This document shows positions 1 through 11,165 of a stretch of 64,000 nt of DNA, piece after piece (within the stretch, counting starts at the first letter, position 1; the number at the start of each line of letters is the position of its first letter). The translations under genes and the position numbers were made by a program. A model generated the notes under the pieces. That model saw only the letters and a list, made by a program, of their open reading frames with translations. It had not been told where the DNA came from and did not search any database. The stretch covers positions 58,575,519 to 58,639,518 of the forward strand of contig CM070594.1 of NCBI GenBank assembly GCA_036346395.1. The letters run 5' to 3'. This DNA is from Hsuehochloa calcarea (taxonomy: Eukaryota > Streptophyta > Magnoliopsida > Poales > Poaceae).

Positions 1-46
1 ATGTGTCGAGCAGCTCATACGGGCCGTCAACTGGAGGCTGCACCAT
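1..46 (-). other. Possible exon at window edge (unidentified)
   Basis: On the minus strand the first ~45 bases are open and read QEMVQPPVDGPYELLDT, directly after a pyrimidine-rich stretch ending in CAG (about 47-62) that looks like a splice acceptor. This is downstream, in transcription sense, of the Mutator-like transposase relic and could be a further exon of that element or of an unrelated gene. No family is recognised from so short a piece, and the window edge cuts it. Confidence 0.25.
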
Positions 47-288
47 CTCCTGCTGAGTGAGAAGCAACATGTTAGTCTGCATGTAAAACATAATGTTTGG
101 CACAGGAAAACAAGCGAAACATATGATAACAGAATGTAAGACAAAGTGATATGACCATAATGAGTTCACATATGACCAGACAACATAACGTTACGTTTGT
201 ACAGAAAGACATGGATTGATAACGACACAACTCACAAGGCATTAAAATAAGCATGCAACATTAGACTTAACAATTAAATATTGGTCTC

Positions 289-2298
289 TAAGGTGCACCA
301 CTTGTGCTAGGTCTGTTTGGGCAGCGGCTGATGGAGTGGTCAACCGTCTTGCACAGTCTGCATCTAGGGCGGTCAACCCGTTGTCTACGCTGGCTGTCGT
401 CCATGTCGTTCCGAATGCGTCGTGACTGGCGTCTTCCACGACTAGGGTGCTTCAGTGCTGAGTTCGCCACCCACTTCACCTGCTCCGGCCAAATGTCCAT
501 ATAGTGCATGTCCAATGTGTCCCTATAGTGCATGTCCAGGCACTCCAAGTGGCATACAGGTGGTGGATGTCATAGTACTCGAAGATGTAACGCTCTAAGG
601 CATGGCACCACGCCGCGCACGCCGCGTACTCATGAGAGCATGGTTTGTAGAGAAGTCGTGGCTTGTTGCAGGTGCACGACGCTTCGTCACCAATCGTGTA
701 CACCCGCTTCTGATCCCCTCTAGGGGTGGCTCATCACGTACTTCTCTTTGAGCCGGATCTCGAACTTCTGCCCGACGCCATCCATTGTACGAGCAACATG
801 CGAACGAGCCTTGTTGATCTTCTTCTCCATGTACGCATGCATTACTTCAGAGATTTACTTGACATCCTCCAGATGCTTCTTGGCCATCATGGCTCTGTTA
901 ACAATGTACCAGACGGTACGGTTCCAACTCTCCTCCACGATCGCAGTGATTGGTAGGGATCGTACACCTTTGAAAACACTGTTGTATATCTCAGACATGT
1001 TGGTCGTCATGATCCTGTACCTTGCACCACCGGTGTCATGCAGCAGGGACCATGTCTCCAAGTCGAGTGCGTGTGAGTTAACCCACTGTGTGAACTCCCC
1101 AACTCTCGCGGACCCTCCTGCTGCTGCCCCTGTCTCGGCATTCGCCGAGTTCCTTATATGCTTCCCGGTCTCCTCGTCGAGCTGTCTCCACACCGTTTCG
1201 AACTTCCTCCTTTGGTTTTGCATGTAGAGCTTCTTGAACATCTTCATCAGGTCTTTGCTCCGAAACCTTATGTGGAAGTTCGCCACGAGATGCCTCATGC
1301 ACCAACGGCTCCTAACATCATTCCACTGGAACAACGGATGTGTCCCGTTTTGCATCATGCTCAACACGGACAGCAACCCAGCATTGCGGTCCGAGATGAC
1401 ACATACATCTGGGCGGTTTTGGACCACCGCTTGCTTCAGATTGTATAGGAACCACAACCAGCTATCAGTGTTCTCGTTCTTAACAATTACGAAGACCACG
1501 GGGAGTAACTGGTCGTTCGCATCAGCTGCAACGGCGGTGAGGATGGTACCCTTGTATTTCCCACATAGGAAGGTGTCGTCCATCGTTAGCACGGGACGGC
1601 AATGCTTGAACCCTTCGATCGCCTGGCGGAAGGCCCAGAAGACCTTGTCAAGAACAAAACAATTCGGGCCCTCCGTCGGATGCACGCGCTCAAGCTTGTT
1701 TATGTATGTCCCGGGATTAGATTCCGCGATTTGATACAGTATTCTTGAGACTAGGTTGTAAGCCTCTTCGAATGTGCCGAATATTCGCTCCACGACCTTC
1801 CGTTTCGTCTGCCATGCCGTCTTGTAGCTGACCGGGAACCCCACCATATTGGCAACATCCGCCAGTAGGAGCTTTGGTGAAATGGACACATCTCCAGCAA
1901 CGAGGTAGCTTATCAGGCTGGCAACATACGAGGACATCATGTTGCGATGCCTATGAAGCGGCTCAGCTAGCTCGCATGTGTGGTCCTTCAGCATCGTTAT
2001 CCGAAAGCCCGTGGCCGCGGCCGTGAACCGCTGCGCACGGACCTTGCCAGCACAGGACTTATCAACACACCTAACGATGTAGGTGTCGGGGTTGGACCTC
2101 TGCACCCGATACGTCCAACCAATGTTAACGGCGTATCTAGCAATAGCATGCTGGGCGGCGCTGGTGTCTTCATTGAACTCCCACTCAGCCCCTCTGGATT
2201 TGGCAGAACCAACGATGTCGTTGCAACATCGTTCAATTAACGTGCTGCTGTCCCAGACGGCAGCAGAAAGTGCGAGAATGCTATTTTTAAAATTTTAA
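289..2298 (-). pseudogene. Mutator-like (MULE/MURA-type) transposase, broken
   Basis: Minus-strand relic of a MULE transposase, the enzyme that cuts and inserts Mu-type DNA transposons. Reading from 2298 there is no in-frame ATG, so the N-terminus is missing or in another exon. In order: a MuDR-type DNA-binding domain (about 2190-1970), then the MULE transposase core (about 1600-990) with MDDTFLCGKYKG, VISDRNAGLL and the C-x2-H motif CMRHLVANF. The likely catalytic acidic residues are the Asp pair in MDDTF, the Asp in ISDR and the Glu in NMSEIY. The frame hits TAA at 857-855 and continues in frame past it to TAG at 722-720. It then resumes in another frame with a SWIM zinc finger (C-x-C...C-x-H, 677-631) and, after one more shift near 565, a CCHC zinc knuckle (CRLCKTVDHSISRC, 362-321). 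It ends at TAG 291-289. At least two stops and two frameshifts make it inactive as written. No terminal inverted repeats were identified. Confidence 0.88.
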
Positions 2299-3693
2299 CA
2301 CTATAAAAGTTACTTTTAAAATTTTAATGGTCTAGCAGGACCACGTAGGTCCAAAATTCCTTACAATGTGAAGCAACATCAGCTAGTGTTCAGCGCCGAG
2401 GATCATGGTGCTGACATCAATTACCTTAACGGCACGTCGGTTGTCGCTGACCCAACCCACTCCGTACCAGTCAGATGCCATTGCTGGCCATGGGTTACTG
2501 GCCGGATAACATAGGCTACCTTAAGCCCCAGTGAACGAGCAGTACCATATATGTGCACGACACGGTAATTACTGGTTATGGGTTACTGGCCGGATAAAGC
2601 TGTGCACGCCGTGTTGTAGTACATGTTTTAATGTTGTCTCGATCTATAGCTAGCCAAACAGTCTCTAGTACTAGTGTGCAAGTTCCAGTCTGAGCTAGCT
2701 TGGCTCTAATGGACTTGATGGCAACCATGCAAAAAAAAAAATTCAGGTTTGAGCCCAAATTGCTTCTTTTCCCTTCTCAAACACGCAGAAGAAATGCACG
2801 TAAATGCATTAATATATACCTACAATCATGTTAAAAGTTAAAACGTAGAAGTTTCACAATTTTATATCAATATTGTACAAAGCTGTCGATGATTTAGAAG
2901 TCGATCTTACGAAGTAGTAAGGGAAATACAGGAATTGAGACTACGCAAAGGAGACAAAATATTTATACAGGTGTGAGCCTCCTTAAACTTTAAGGATATT
3001 AACCCCTACTCCTGTATGCAATTCTATTGCCAACGATGGGGTGATCAGTGGCCGGGATGATTAAGGCGATGGATATGTTCTTATGGATCTTGCGCGACTT
3101 GCTAAGTCTATTGCCTCCTTATCCTCTTTTTTCCGAGGGTGGGATCTTGCTGTAACTTACGATTTTATGGATTGATATATTATTGTAGTACTTTTTGTGC
3201 TATGGTTGTTGTTTCTTGACATTGTGCATGTTCCTCGGTTGGTAATTAGTTATAAATATTTTTTTGATTGTTTAGTCCTAGATATGTGTCGATGAATTAC
3301 TATCGACATTTATGAGTAAATGCGGATGACACGGCTCTCGAGATCACGTAGGAAGAGACATGGTGCTTTTTAGACAGGTTCAGACATTCTTCAGAAAGAA
3401 TAACAATCATACTCTTGGAATGAGATGACAATGCACCAAGTGCCACTGAAACTAAGAATATTGTCAATAGCATCTATCTCCTCTGTCTCTCTCCCCCGCT
3501 GCCTGCACCAGCCCCTATAAAGCACTGAAGGGGTGGTAGTTGTTGCCCATCAGAAGATGCCTTGACGGTTGTTGGAATACGTACGTTCTTAATGGTTGTT
3601 GTTAGTGAGACGTTCTCCTCACATGTTCACCATATGGTTATTACCAGAGACAGAGAGAGTTGCGTGTAGTTATGTGAGAGACATATTTGCATG
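2299..3693. other. Intergenic / unassigned repeat-derived sequence
   Basis: No coding signal seen. It holds two AT-rich near-palindromes TTTTAAAATTTTAA around 2285-2328, and a ~20-bp direct repeat (GGTTACTGGCCGGATAA at about 2493 and 2581). Around 3490-3560 there is a stretch resembling LTR promoter sequence (CCCCTATAAAGCACTGAAG). This last part may belong to a longer left LTR of the element that follows, but it has no counterpart in the right LTR copy. Confidence 0.4.
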
Positions 3694-3957
3694 TGTTGTA
3701 TTTGTGATCACGCATAGTTGAGTATGGTGTATAGGGTCCCTAGTTGGTAAGGCAGGGCCCACATATCAGTCTGTGAGACTTATCAACCATAGGGTCATTG
3801 TGATTTAACCTTCTGACCAGAGAGTGGTCGTAACCTGAACTGGTCGTAACAAGTATCTTTCACCAGGGGTACACTAGAGGACTATTAGAATACCATTATT
3901 TATAATGATATTATAGATAAATATATTTATTAATTGAGAATTATTCAATTCTCTTCA
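3694..3957 (+). repeat. Left LTR copy of the gypsy-type element
   Basis: It aligns end to end with the interrupted right copy (7318-7375 plus 9222-9440). Shared landmarks include AGGGCCCACATAT, GAGACTTATC, GGTCGTAAC and TTATTCAATT. Many transition-type differences indicate an old insertion. Confidence 0.7.
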
Positions 3958-4274
3958 TCTAGCCCACCAACTTTAAGTGAAAATGACTTACTTGAAAAGG
4001 GGTTGTAGAATAGTAGTCGGGAGGAAACTTTCTGAGTAGTATTTCTTTTGACCAGGAATTAACTTAGTCAAGGAAAATATTTTTACTTGATTTGTAAAAA
4101 TAATACATTTATTATCGTGTGAACGGTCACCCACGATTTCTTGGGATCAATTCCGGAATGGAATCAACCGTTGGGATTCCCACGATTTCCACAACAAGCC
4201 GGCGGGTATAAGTAATTGCTAGGAGTAAAATTAGGAATTTTACTTTCTCCGGTCGTTTTGCCCCCCTTGAACTC

Positions 4275-5177
4275 TTGCCTTCTCCGCCACCATTCAAGCT
4301 TGAAATTACTCCTCCCAAATCTTTCGAATCCAAGCAAATTCTTTTAGAAGAAATGGTTGGATCCATGTCTAAGTGGGAGAAATCAGATATAGATGTGGAG
4401 TTCCGTCGAGAAGATTGCATCAAGGTCTTTGGTGAAGTGGAAGAATGCAGAGGGTGAATATTGGCCATCGGGCGAGGAAGATAAGATTGTCGTCTTCCAA
4501 GCTTACTGCGAGTGCAGACTCAGACTGCCCTCATATCCTTTCTTAGCTGAAGTACTCGAGCACTTTGAGGTGAAATTAGCGAACTTGGTTCCTAATTTCA
4601 TCACAATGTTGAGTGTGTGTCTGTGTACCTCCATGAGGCGTACTTGGGGATCCCCACAAATTTGGAGCTCTTCAAGTACTATTATAGGATGAGCAAGCAG
4701 ACACGCGGGATTGCAGGGAACTGCTCGATCCAACTCCACAATAGGAAGTCAAAGGAGTACAACCCCATGTTCACCAGATCATCTTGGTTCGGTTGGAGGA
4801 AGAAATGGTTCTACACGACCATCACCCCTAAGGATCATCTTTTCTTTGCGAGCAAGGCCGCAGAGAAGAACTTGTGGGACATGGCATCGAGTGGTCAAGG
4901 CTGGATCACCCCAGAGATCCAGTCCATTAAGAACCCGATGGGTGAAGGGCTGACTGGATGGCATGTGGTGACAGATTTCGTCACACGCCGTATCAGCCCT
5001 TTGAAGATGCGAGCACACCCAATGTGGGAGTACTCGAGGGTCGAAGATCCGACCACGGACTACAAGAATGGCAAGATTTTTACAATCAATTTAGCTTTTT
5101 TATTTTTAATTTCTGAGCATGTTTTTATTATACTCTTCTCATTTCTAGACTTGATCCAGAAAGAGCTTGACGTCTGA
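4275..5177 (+). pseudogene. 'Putative gypsy type transposon' domain protein, 5' part
   Basis: The plus strand reads a short leader (LEEMVGSMSKWEKSD, near 4340), then after a frameshift LPSYPFLAEVLEHFEVKLA (4530-4580). After another it reads LHEAYLGIPTNLELFKYYYR and on through WEYSRVEDPTTDYKNGK, ending near 5075. This matches the plant transposon family annotated as 'putative gypsy type transposon' (Transposase_28, from memory), recognisable by the GIPTNLELFKYY-like block and the terminal WEYSGVEDPTR-like block. After GK an intron-like stretch runs to TTTCTAG near 5147, where coding sequence (LDPERA-like) resumes and soon breaks. In its family the protein continues into a lysine-rich, coiled-coil C-terminus. 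The two frame changes make it a pseudogene here. Confidence 0.65.
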
Positions 5178-5675
5178 ATCAAACTTATTTGTGAGAAGGG
5201 GCCCTCAATTATAAAAGGGGTCCCTCAAATTTTGGTTGTCGTCTCCGAGGAGGAGAGACAAAGGCGCCTAAGGGTAATCTATGTTTTGTCGATTTCGTCT
5301 TTGGTGATCGATGATCGTCATTTCAACTACTAACCAATCTTTGATTCTTACATTTTTGTAGCAAGTCGGTTCGTCGGAGACCCTAGCCGATTCTGAAATC
5401 AACTTGGGATCTGTTGAAGATAACTTAGGAGACGATGAAGTCCCACTGAACAAGAGGCGTTGCATCGTAAAGACGGCGGAAAACAAGAAAGGCGAGAGTT
5501 TGAGCTTTGTTCTTTCCCGACCACCTCGACAACTTGTTCTCGAGCAACTTTGATTGCAGAGGAGAAAGGGAAGATGGCCGCAAAACCTAGAAGGAAGGTT
5601 TCAAAGTCCAAGGGAAGATGACTTACTTTTGCCAAACAAATAGATAAGAAAAACTAGAAAAATTGTACTTCTTTT

Positions 5676-6390
5676 GTGAAGGCCACTACTGCTCCAGCAG
5701 AGCCTGTGGGCCTAAGAAGTCTGAGCCCCCGAGCGATCGAAATCAGTTCTGATCGCACTGAAGGGGTGATCGCTAAGGAGGGACCTTTGCAGGTCAAAGA
5801 GACTCGATCGGTCGAGGTCGAACAACACATGGCCACCTTGACCACTGAAGCCAAAAGCCACTCGAAGACTGAAAGCTTTAAGTTGGTGAGGTCAGCCGAA
5901 GAGAAGGAGAAGAAAAGGTATATCGACTATGGTGCTTCAGGCAAAACATCTTCTGGCTTCAGGGTCGTATCTAGGAAACCAATGTATGTAAAATTTGAAG
6001 ACAAATAATAATACTTACCTCTTTCTTTTACAACTTAATTTTGATTTCCTTTTCCCTCTATTTTGTACTCTTACCCCTTCAGCCCCTCAGGAGGCTTCTA
6101 GAGAGAAAACTGCCACCGTTGAACAAGCCACGACCACTGAGGTAGTAGTCTCCCCTGTGGTCATGAAGACGGAGGTGAATGCGGTTGAATATTTGGCCAC
6201 TCCCTCTGGGGCTGTTTCAAGAGAGAAAACTGCCATTGTCGAGCAAGCCACGACCACTGAGGTGGTAGTCTTCCCTGTGGTCATGGAGACGAAGGCTAAG
6301 GTAGGCGAGGATTCGACCATTCTAGTGATTGAGTCATTTCTCGAGGACATCAATGTTCAATCGAGAGAACTGACTATTCAATCATCATAG
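5676..6390 (+). pseudogene. C-terminal low-complexity exons of the transposon protein, with 120-bp duplication
   Basis: Two open stretches (5676-6005 and about 6087-6390) read a Thr/Glu/Val-rich, low-complexity protein. A gap with a GTATGT-like donor near 5985 and a CCTTCAG-like acceptor near 6082 suggests an intron. Within the second stretch a ~72-bp segment starting at 6100 is repeated at 6220 (period 120 bp), giving the protein repeat REKTA-x-VEQATTTEVVV. It lies in the same strand and order as the preceding domain, so it is probably the C-terminal part of the same element gene. It has no recognised enzymatic motif. Confidence 0.4.
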
Positions 6391-7317
6391 TTGGTTGAAA
6401 AAGAAATGACAGAAGGTTATGATTAGGGCCACCGCAAACAAAAAGAGGCTATGGAGGTTGTGCCCCAAAATCCCAAGGTACGAGCTCCTCTTCGAACAAA
6501 GAAAAACAAGAACTCGACCTGTTTTTTCTAGAGTTTTTTGGTGTTTCAGAAATTAGAACTTTGTCTTGGAAATCCCACAACTGAGCTTCTCATCCCAAGG
6601 ATATCCCAATCTATGGGAACATTTTTTTTTATGATGAGCGTCTTTAAAAAGTGTGGTAGGACAAGATTGAGGCACTCAAGAAATGTAAAGACTCCAAGGA
6701 GTTGTACGGGACATATGCTCGCACAGTAATCGATGTAAGTACTCAATACCAAATACATAACCTTGAAGTATTTGGATTTTTCATCTCCAACCTTTTGTGC
6801 TTTTTCTTCTTTTCCAGAGAAAAACCTAACAAGTCGTTGTGGGTGGAGAGCCGACCCGGCGACTAGTCAAAATTAAGAAGAAGGATCTTCTCTACGAGCA
6901 TGCAAAGAGATGGTAAGTCACTCTTATGAGTAGTTTTCGACCATCATTTTGTTTGAAATATCCTAATTTTTGTAGGTTTAAGAGTAATGCCAAACCTCTC
7001 GCAAACGCACTTGACTTGGAGAAAATCAAGTCGCAGAGGTTAGAGGTAGAGAAAGAGGACCTTCTCAAGAACCTTGAGCGGGCTAATTCTATAGCTTTTG
7101 AGCCACAGAAAATACCAAAGGTAAGTCTTCTCTTTGATATTTACCTTTTTTGGTAACAATCCTTCCTTTTCTCTCATTTTTACTCTTTCTTTTCTGAAGA
7201 AAAAGATGTCAATGCAGATAAGCTCCAAGCCGAGCTCGATCAAAGGGCTTGGTGATCGAAGAGCTTAATCGCATCTGAGGGAAAAAGAAAAGGCCCTCAA
7301 GACATGGGAAGAGCACA
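6391..7317 (+). other. 3' internal part of the gypsy-type element
   Basis: Fragmentary open pieces separated by intron-like spacers with GTAAGT donors (for example near 6733 and 7121) and TTTGTAG acceptors (near 6976). One piece, near 7005-7120, reads LEKIKSQRLEVEKEDLLKNL, a coiled-coil-like segment typical of the tail of this transposon family. No complete reading frame. Confidence 0.4.
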
Positions 7318-9440
7318 TGTTGTATTTGCCATCACACATAGTTGGTCAGGGTGTACAGGATCCCTAACAAATAAGTGTTGAACCGAAATGATGACTAGAG
7401 GGGGGTGAATAGAAGCTATAGTCTTTTTTGACCCTCGAACGATTTTAACTTCTTCTCAATAGCTATGGAAGCTATGAAGATTAGAGAACACAAGCACAAC
7501 AGAAGTATTGTGCTTAAACCGACGAACCCGAGACACAAGCCAAAAGCACCAAGAACATTATAGAGGCCGGTCTGACCGCCTAGCATGGCCCGTCTGACCG
7601 CAAGTAGGAGCGGTCCGACTGCTGGTGCCCTATTGAGCAGCCTGAATCAAACACAAATCGACCTAACTTTTGATTCGCTAATCCAAATCCTTTGAAACAT
7701 CAACCATAGCTAATTAATAAGGTCAGAACCTATTCCAATCGATGATCGGGATGATCGAAGCCAAGGTTCCACGAATTTCTTAGATGAAGTCAAGAGGGCA
7801 CAAGAACCAAGGAAATTCAAATTTTGATCCAAAAACTTGCTTGTGAGTAGATGATGATCAATATGATCCTATATATACTCCCACATGTCCTACCAAGCTA
7901 GATCACAACATGAGGATTAAGAAAACCAAAGGAGCAATAAAATCCCAAAAAAGACATCAAAGACAGAGCATGAATAAGAATATATTCATCTTGAGAAAAT
8001 CTTGCTTGGATTGAAAGGCCCGAAATCTGGACCTCTCCTTTTATAGTGCATACTAGGTTCAGAGAGAAAACCCTAATGGGCACTTGTTAAACCCACACAC
8101 AAAAGGGTCTACACTCACACACGTTTATCAAAGATGATGATGAACCGAGCTTCCCGAATCCATCTCTTCGTGATATCCATATTCACTTGGCCTAAACTAC
8201 CTCTCCTTGCGCTATTTTGTGCTGCGGTTTTGCCAAATATCATCAAGGCACTATTTTGGTGAAGATACCAAAATACACATTCTCAATCCTTCTCTAAAGA
8301 CCGAGTTCGATTGTCGTGAATCAATCTCGTACTTCGCCACATCTAGGTTGATCAACGACTCTCTTCATGTCAATAAGTCTCTCCCATCTGGCTCCCACTG
8401 AAACCACCATGTCACTTGCACCGACCCCCGCACTGCTTGATCTAACCCGTCGCATCAAACTTCCTATTCGGTCATCCTTGTCCATCTTGAGTCATGATTG
8501 AGTCCAATGACTTCACCTAACATCCTTGATCGTACTGGACCTCAACTCTCCTAGCCTAGTCTCGATCATCTTCGCCATTAACAGCCGTTGACCACCGAGC
8601 CTCATGCGCAATAATAAACCAAGAAATCGATTTTGTGAACAAGTTATTCGCAACTTGACCCACTTTAGTCAAAACATACATCATGCAACACATATGCACT
8701 GAAACCTATGAATTTGACCTAACCCACCATCATCATTGCCTTGCCTGCAAATGATCGTCGCCTGGCAGGTCAGACCGCCGCCGATGGCCGGTCTGACCAC
8801 CCAACTACAAGCCGGTCTGCCCCCCGATCAGATTGATGCCCTGGCCAGTCAGACCGCCCAACTACAAGTCGGTCAGACCGCTCAGGTCCTTAGCCAAATT
8901 TTCAACCAAACTCTGGAAACGTAATTCGAATAGAACTTTTGACTCGATGCACAAAAAATTATAGGACCAACTGCAAACAAATCATCTCACTTGCCTACAC
9001 CCTCTATTTTTACCCAACTCAAAATTCTGATTTTTTTGGTTTTGGTCGGTCAGGCCACCAGCAGGTCGGTCAGACTGTCAGCATGACCGGTTTGACCTCA
9101 TGAGGTCTAAAGGCAACCCGAATTTCTCAAAAAATAAGGGTTTCACCAAACACCTCGACGCTATTATCAATTGTTCATCATACTGATATTAGGAGCATAT
9201 CTCCATGATATCCACAATAAGATAGGGCCCACATATTAATCTATGAGACTTATCGACTATAGGGTGGTCGTGATTTGACCTTGAGCCATATGGTGGTCGC
9301 AACTGAATCGGTCATAACTTGAACCGGTCGTGACAAGTATCTCGACGGAGGTATACTAGAGGGCTATTAGAGTATCATTATCTATAATAAATATTACAGA
9401 TAAATACCTTTATTAACTAAGGGTTATTCAATTATCGTCA
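7318..9440 (+). repeat. Right LTR copy, interrupted by a solo LTR
   Basis: Segments 7318-7375 and 9222-9440 together match the left LTR at 3694-3957. Removing the insertion and one 5-bp copy restores an ungapped alignment through ...CCCTAACAAATAAG/ATAGGGCCCAC, which fixes both insertion boundaries. Confidence 0.75.
7376..9216 (-). mobile_element. Solo LTR (1841 bp) with TSD ATAAG
   Basis: The element runs TG...CA and is flanked by the direct repeat ATAAG (7371-7375 and 9217-9221). Its left end carries ACTAGAGGGGGGTGAATAG, the reverse complement of the last ~40 bases of the Sirevirus-type LTRs elsewhere in the window. This sets its orientation as minus. A TATA-like CACTATAAAAGGAG reads on the minus strand near 8048-8035. 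It contains clusters of GGTCTGACCG-type dyads at 7567-7622, 8765-8882 and 9050-9105. No internal region is present, so it is the product of LTR-LTR recombination. Apparent small ORFs inside it are only the dyad repeat read through. Confidence 0.85.
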
Positions 9441-10714
9441 ATGTGTAAGCGTGGTGTCAGTCTAGTGAGTGGACTGGCGACACGAGAGCAATGTGAAAGG
9501 CCGATAAAGGATTGTAGAGCAAGAGTCAGCATAGTTAAAGTGCATTGGATGTCCAAGATGGGGATGAATTGTGATTATTTTTATTAATGGCTAAATTAAA
9601 ATCCTAAACTTTTATTTTGATTAATGAGATATTTTTCTAGGATTTATTTTTTTACAATAAAATGGGATAAATGAAAACTAGAGGAGAGAGATTTTTTTTT
9701 TTTAAGGAAGAGGCAGCATTCATGTCCAGCCGGTGGGCTCATCCACTCATGCACACCTAGAGTCAGGCTTGTGCACTAGAAGGTTGCCGCCTTCTTTTTT
9801 TTCAGCGCACCTACTTTTCTTTTCTTTTGTTTTCCCTTTTGTAGGCCTTCGAAATTGGTGGACCATCTAATGTATGATTTCAGTGCACTTTCTTTTCTGC
9901 GCTTACTGCACTCTTTCTAATTGTCAACACTCAAACACATGTTATCTCGATGATTTAAGTCATTAATCACCAAAACATAATTATCAACGAATTACGAGCC
10001 TATATGATTATATATTTATTTCCCATCTGAGATTATCCCACAAATATCCTGGCCGATAACATCCATATTCGAAAACTCCCGAACTGCATATCTAATATAG
10101 CGTAGAATAGGCCTAAGCCGTTGGATTTCAGCCTCCTTAGGATTCTCTCCGTGTGATTTACACAACTCTCTGTCCCCGTGACTCGTCATGTCCCTTTCAC
10201 GCGAAGCATTGCTCCTTTTCTCGTCCCCTTTTCTCCACACGTAGCTTCGTTCCCTTCCACTCTTCTATTTCTCTTTCTCATCTCTGAAATAAAATGGCAG
10301 TATTGCTAGGAAAGCGAAGAATGAAGGGTGAAACAAGACGATTCATCCAAACCCACGGATGATTGGTGGGTGAGCTTCTGCTGGTGGCAAGCAAGTGCGC
10401 TGCGAGGCGGCGAGTGCAACGACCACGTGCTGACCCGAGCAAGGCGACAGAGCGCATCCGCGGCTACAGGGCGGCAAGCACGGGCTTCCTAAGCAATGCG
10501 ACAGATGTATGGTGAATGCAGGTACGACTACTGGGCGATGAGCATGGTGGTCATGGGCTGCCCTAAGCGCGGTGGTGGGCGCTGAGCGAGGTGGACATGG
10601 CCTCGCCTGAGTAGGGCTGCAGACACTGGACGTGGAGTAGGCAGATAGCTTGGTGCTCGTGGCCAGTGAGGCTGTCGGGTATGCTCGGATTTGATTATGC
10701 TTTTGTTTGATTTT
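9441..10714. other. Intergenic, no gene recognised
   Basis: No supported coding sequence. It includes T-rich runs (9690-9705), a short GC-rich patch at 10380-10680 with no convincing reading frame, and AT-rich spacer. The GC-rich patch could be a decayed LTR or exon, but nothing identifies it. Confidence 0.4.
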
Positions 10715-11165
10715 TGATAGAACTTATTGAAACTACTCGAAACATGTTGAAACTTGCTGAAATTTGATTTCTAAAATCTAAAACTTGTTGAAACATGCTG
10801 AAACTTTTTGAATTTTTTTGTCTGAAACTTGTTGAAACTTTTTGAAAACTCTTTTGTCTGAAACTTGAGTTTCAAAATATGAAACTTATTGAAACTTAGG
10901 CTTAAAAATTTCTTGGAATTTTCTAGAAACTTCTAGAAATACACAAAACACACTAAAACCTGAAACATTTAAAATATTTTTTAGAGACTTCTTGAGACTT
11001 TTTGAAATTATTTTGTCTGAAATTTGAATTCCAAAATATAAAACTTGTTGAAATTTGGGCTTAAAACTTTCTGGGAATCTTCTGGAAACTTGAAACCTAG
11101 TTGAAACTTCAAACTTGAAATTTGAAACTTTTAAGTAATTGAAACTAAACTGCATGAAACTGTTA
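10715..11165. repeat. Degenerate short tandem repeat, GAAACTTGTT unit
   Basis: About 450 bases dominated by imperfect reiterations of GAAACTTGTT / TTGAAACTT and, less often, TTTTTTGTCTGAAACTT. The period is irregular (about 10-12 bp, with a higher-order ~50-60 bp pattern around TTTTGTCTGAAA). Open frames on the minus strand (for example 11182-10886) arise from the repeat and read a low-complexity SFKFQVS-like string. Confidence 0.75.

Larger units (their letters stand above)
3694..9440 (+). mobile_element. Old gypsy-type LTR retrotransposon, non-autonomous, with nested solo LTR
   Basis: Two diverged direct copies of a ~264-bp sequence bracket this element: 3694-3957, and 7318-7375 joined to 9222-9440. 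Both begin TGTTGTATTTG and end in TCA; by eye they share roughly three quarters of their bases. The inner region codes for remnants of the plant 'putative gypsy type transposon' protein, and a purine-rich tract (GAGGGAAAAAGAAAAGG, about 7277-7294) precedes the right copy, as expected of a polypurine tract. No clear tRNA primer site follows the left copy and no target-site duplication was found, so the exact ends are uncertain. No pol is visible, so it would have depended on another element. Its right LTR was later hit by a solo LTR, leaving an alignable empty site. Confidence 0.7.

Noticed and set aside
8736..8924. 62-codon ORF in the solo LTR
   Set aside because: Its repeated QTAQLQ-like pattern is just the TC.GA dyad repeat translated.
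3694..9445. Target-site duplication for the older gypsy-type element
   Set aside because: Flanks GCATG and ATGTG do not match, so the element ends remain approximate.
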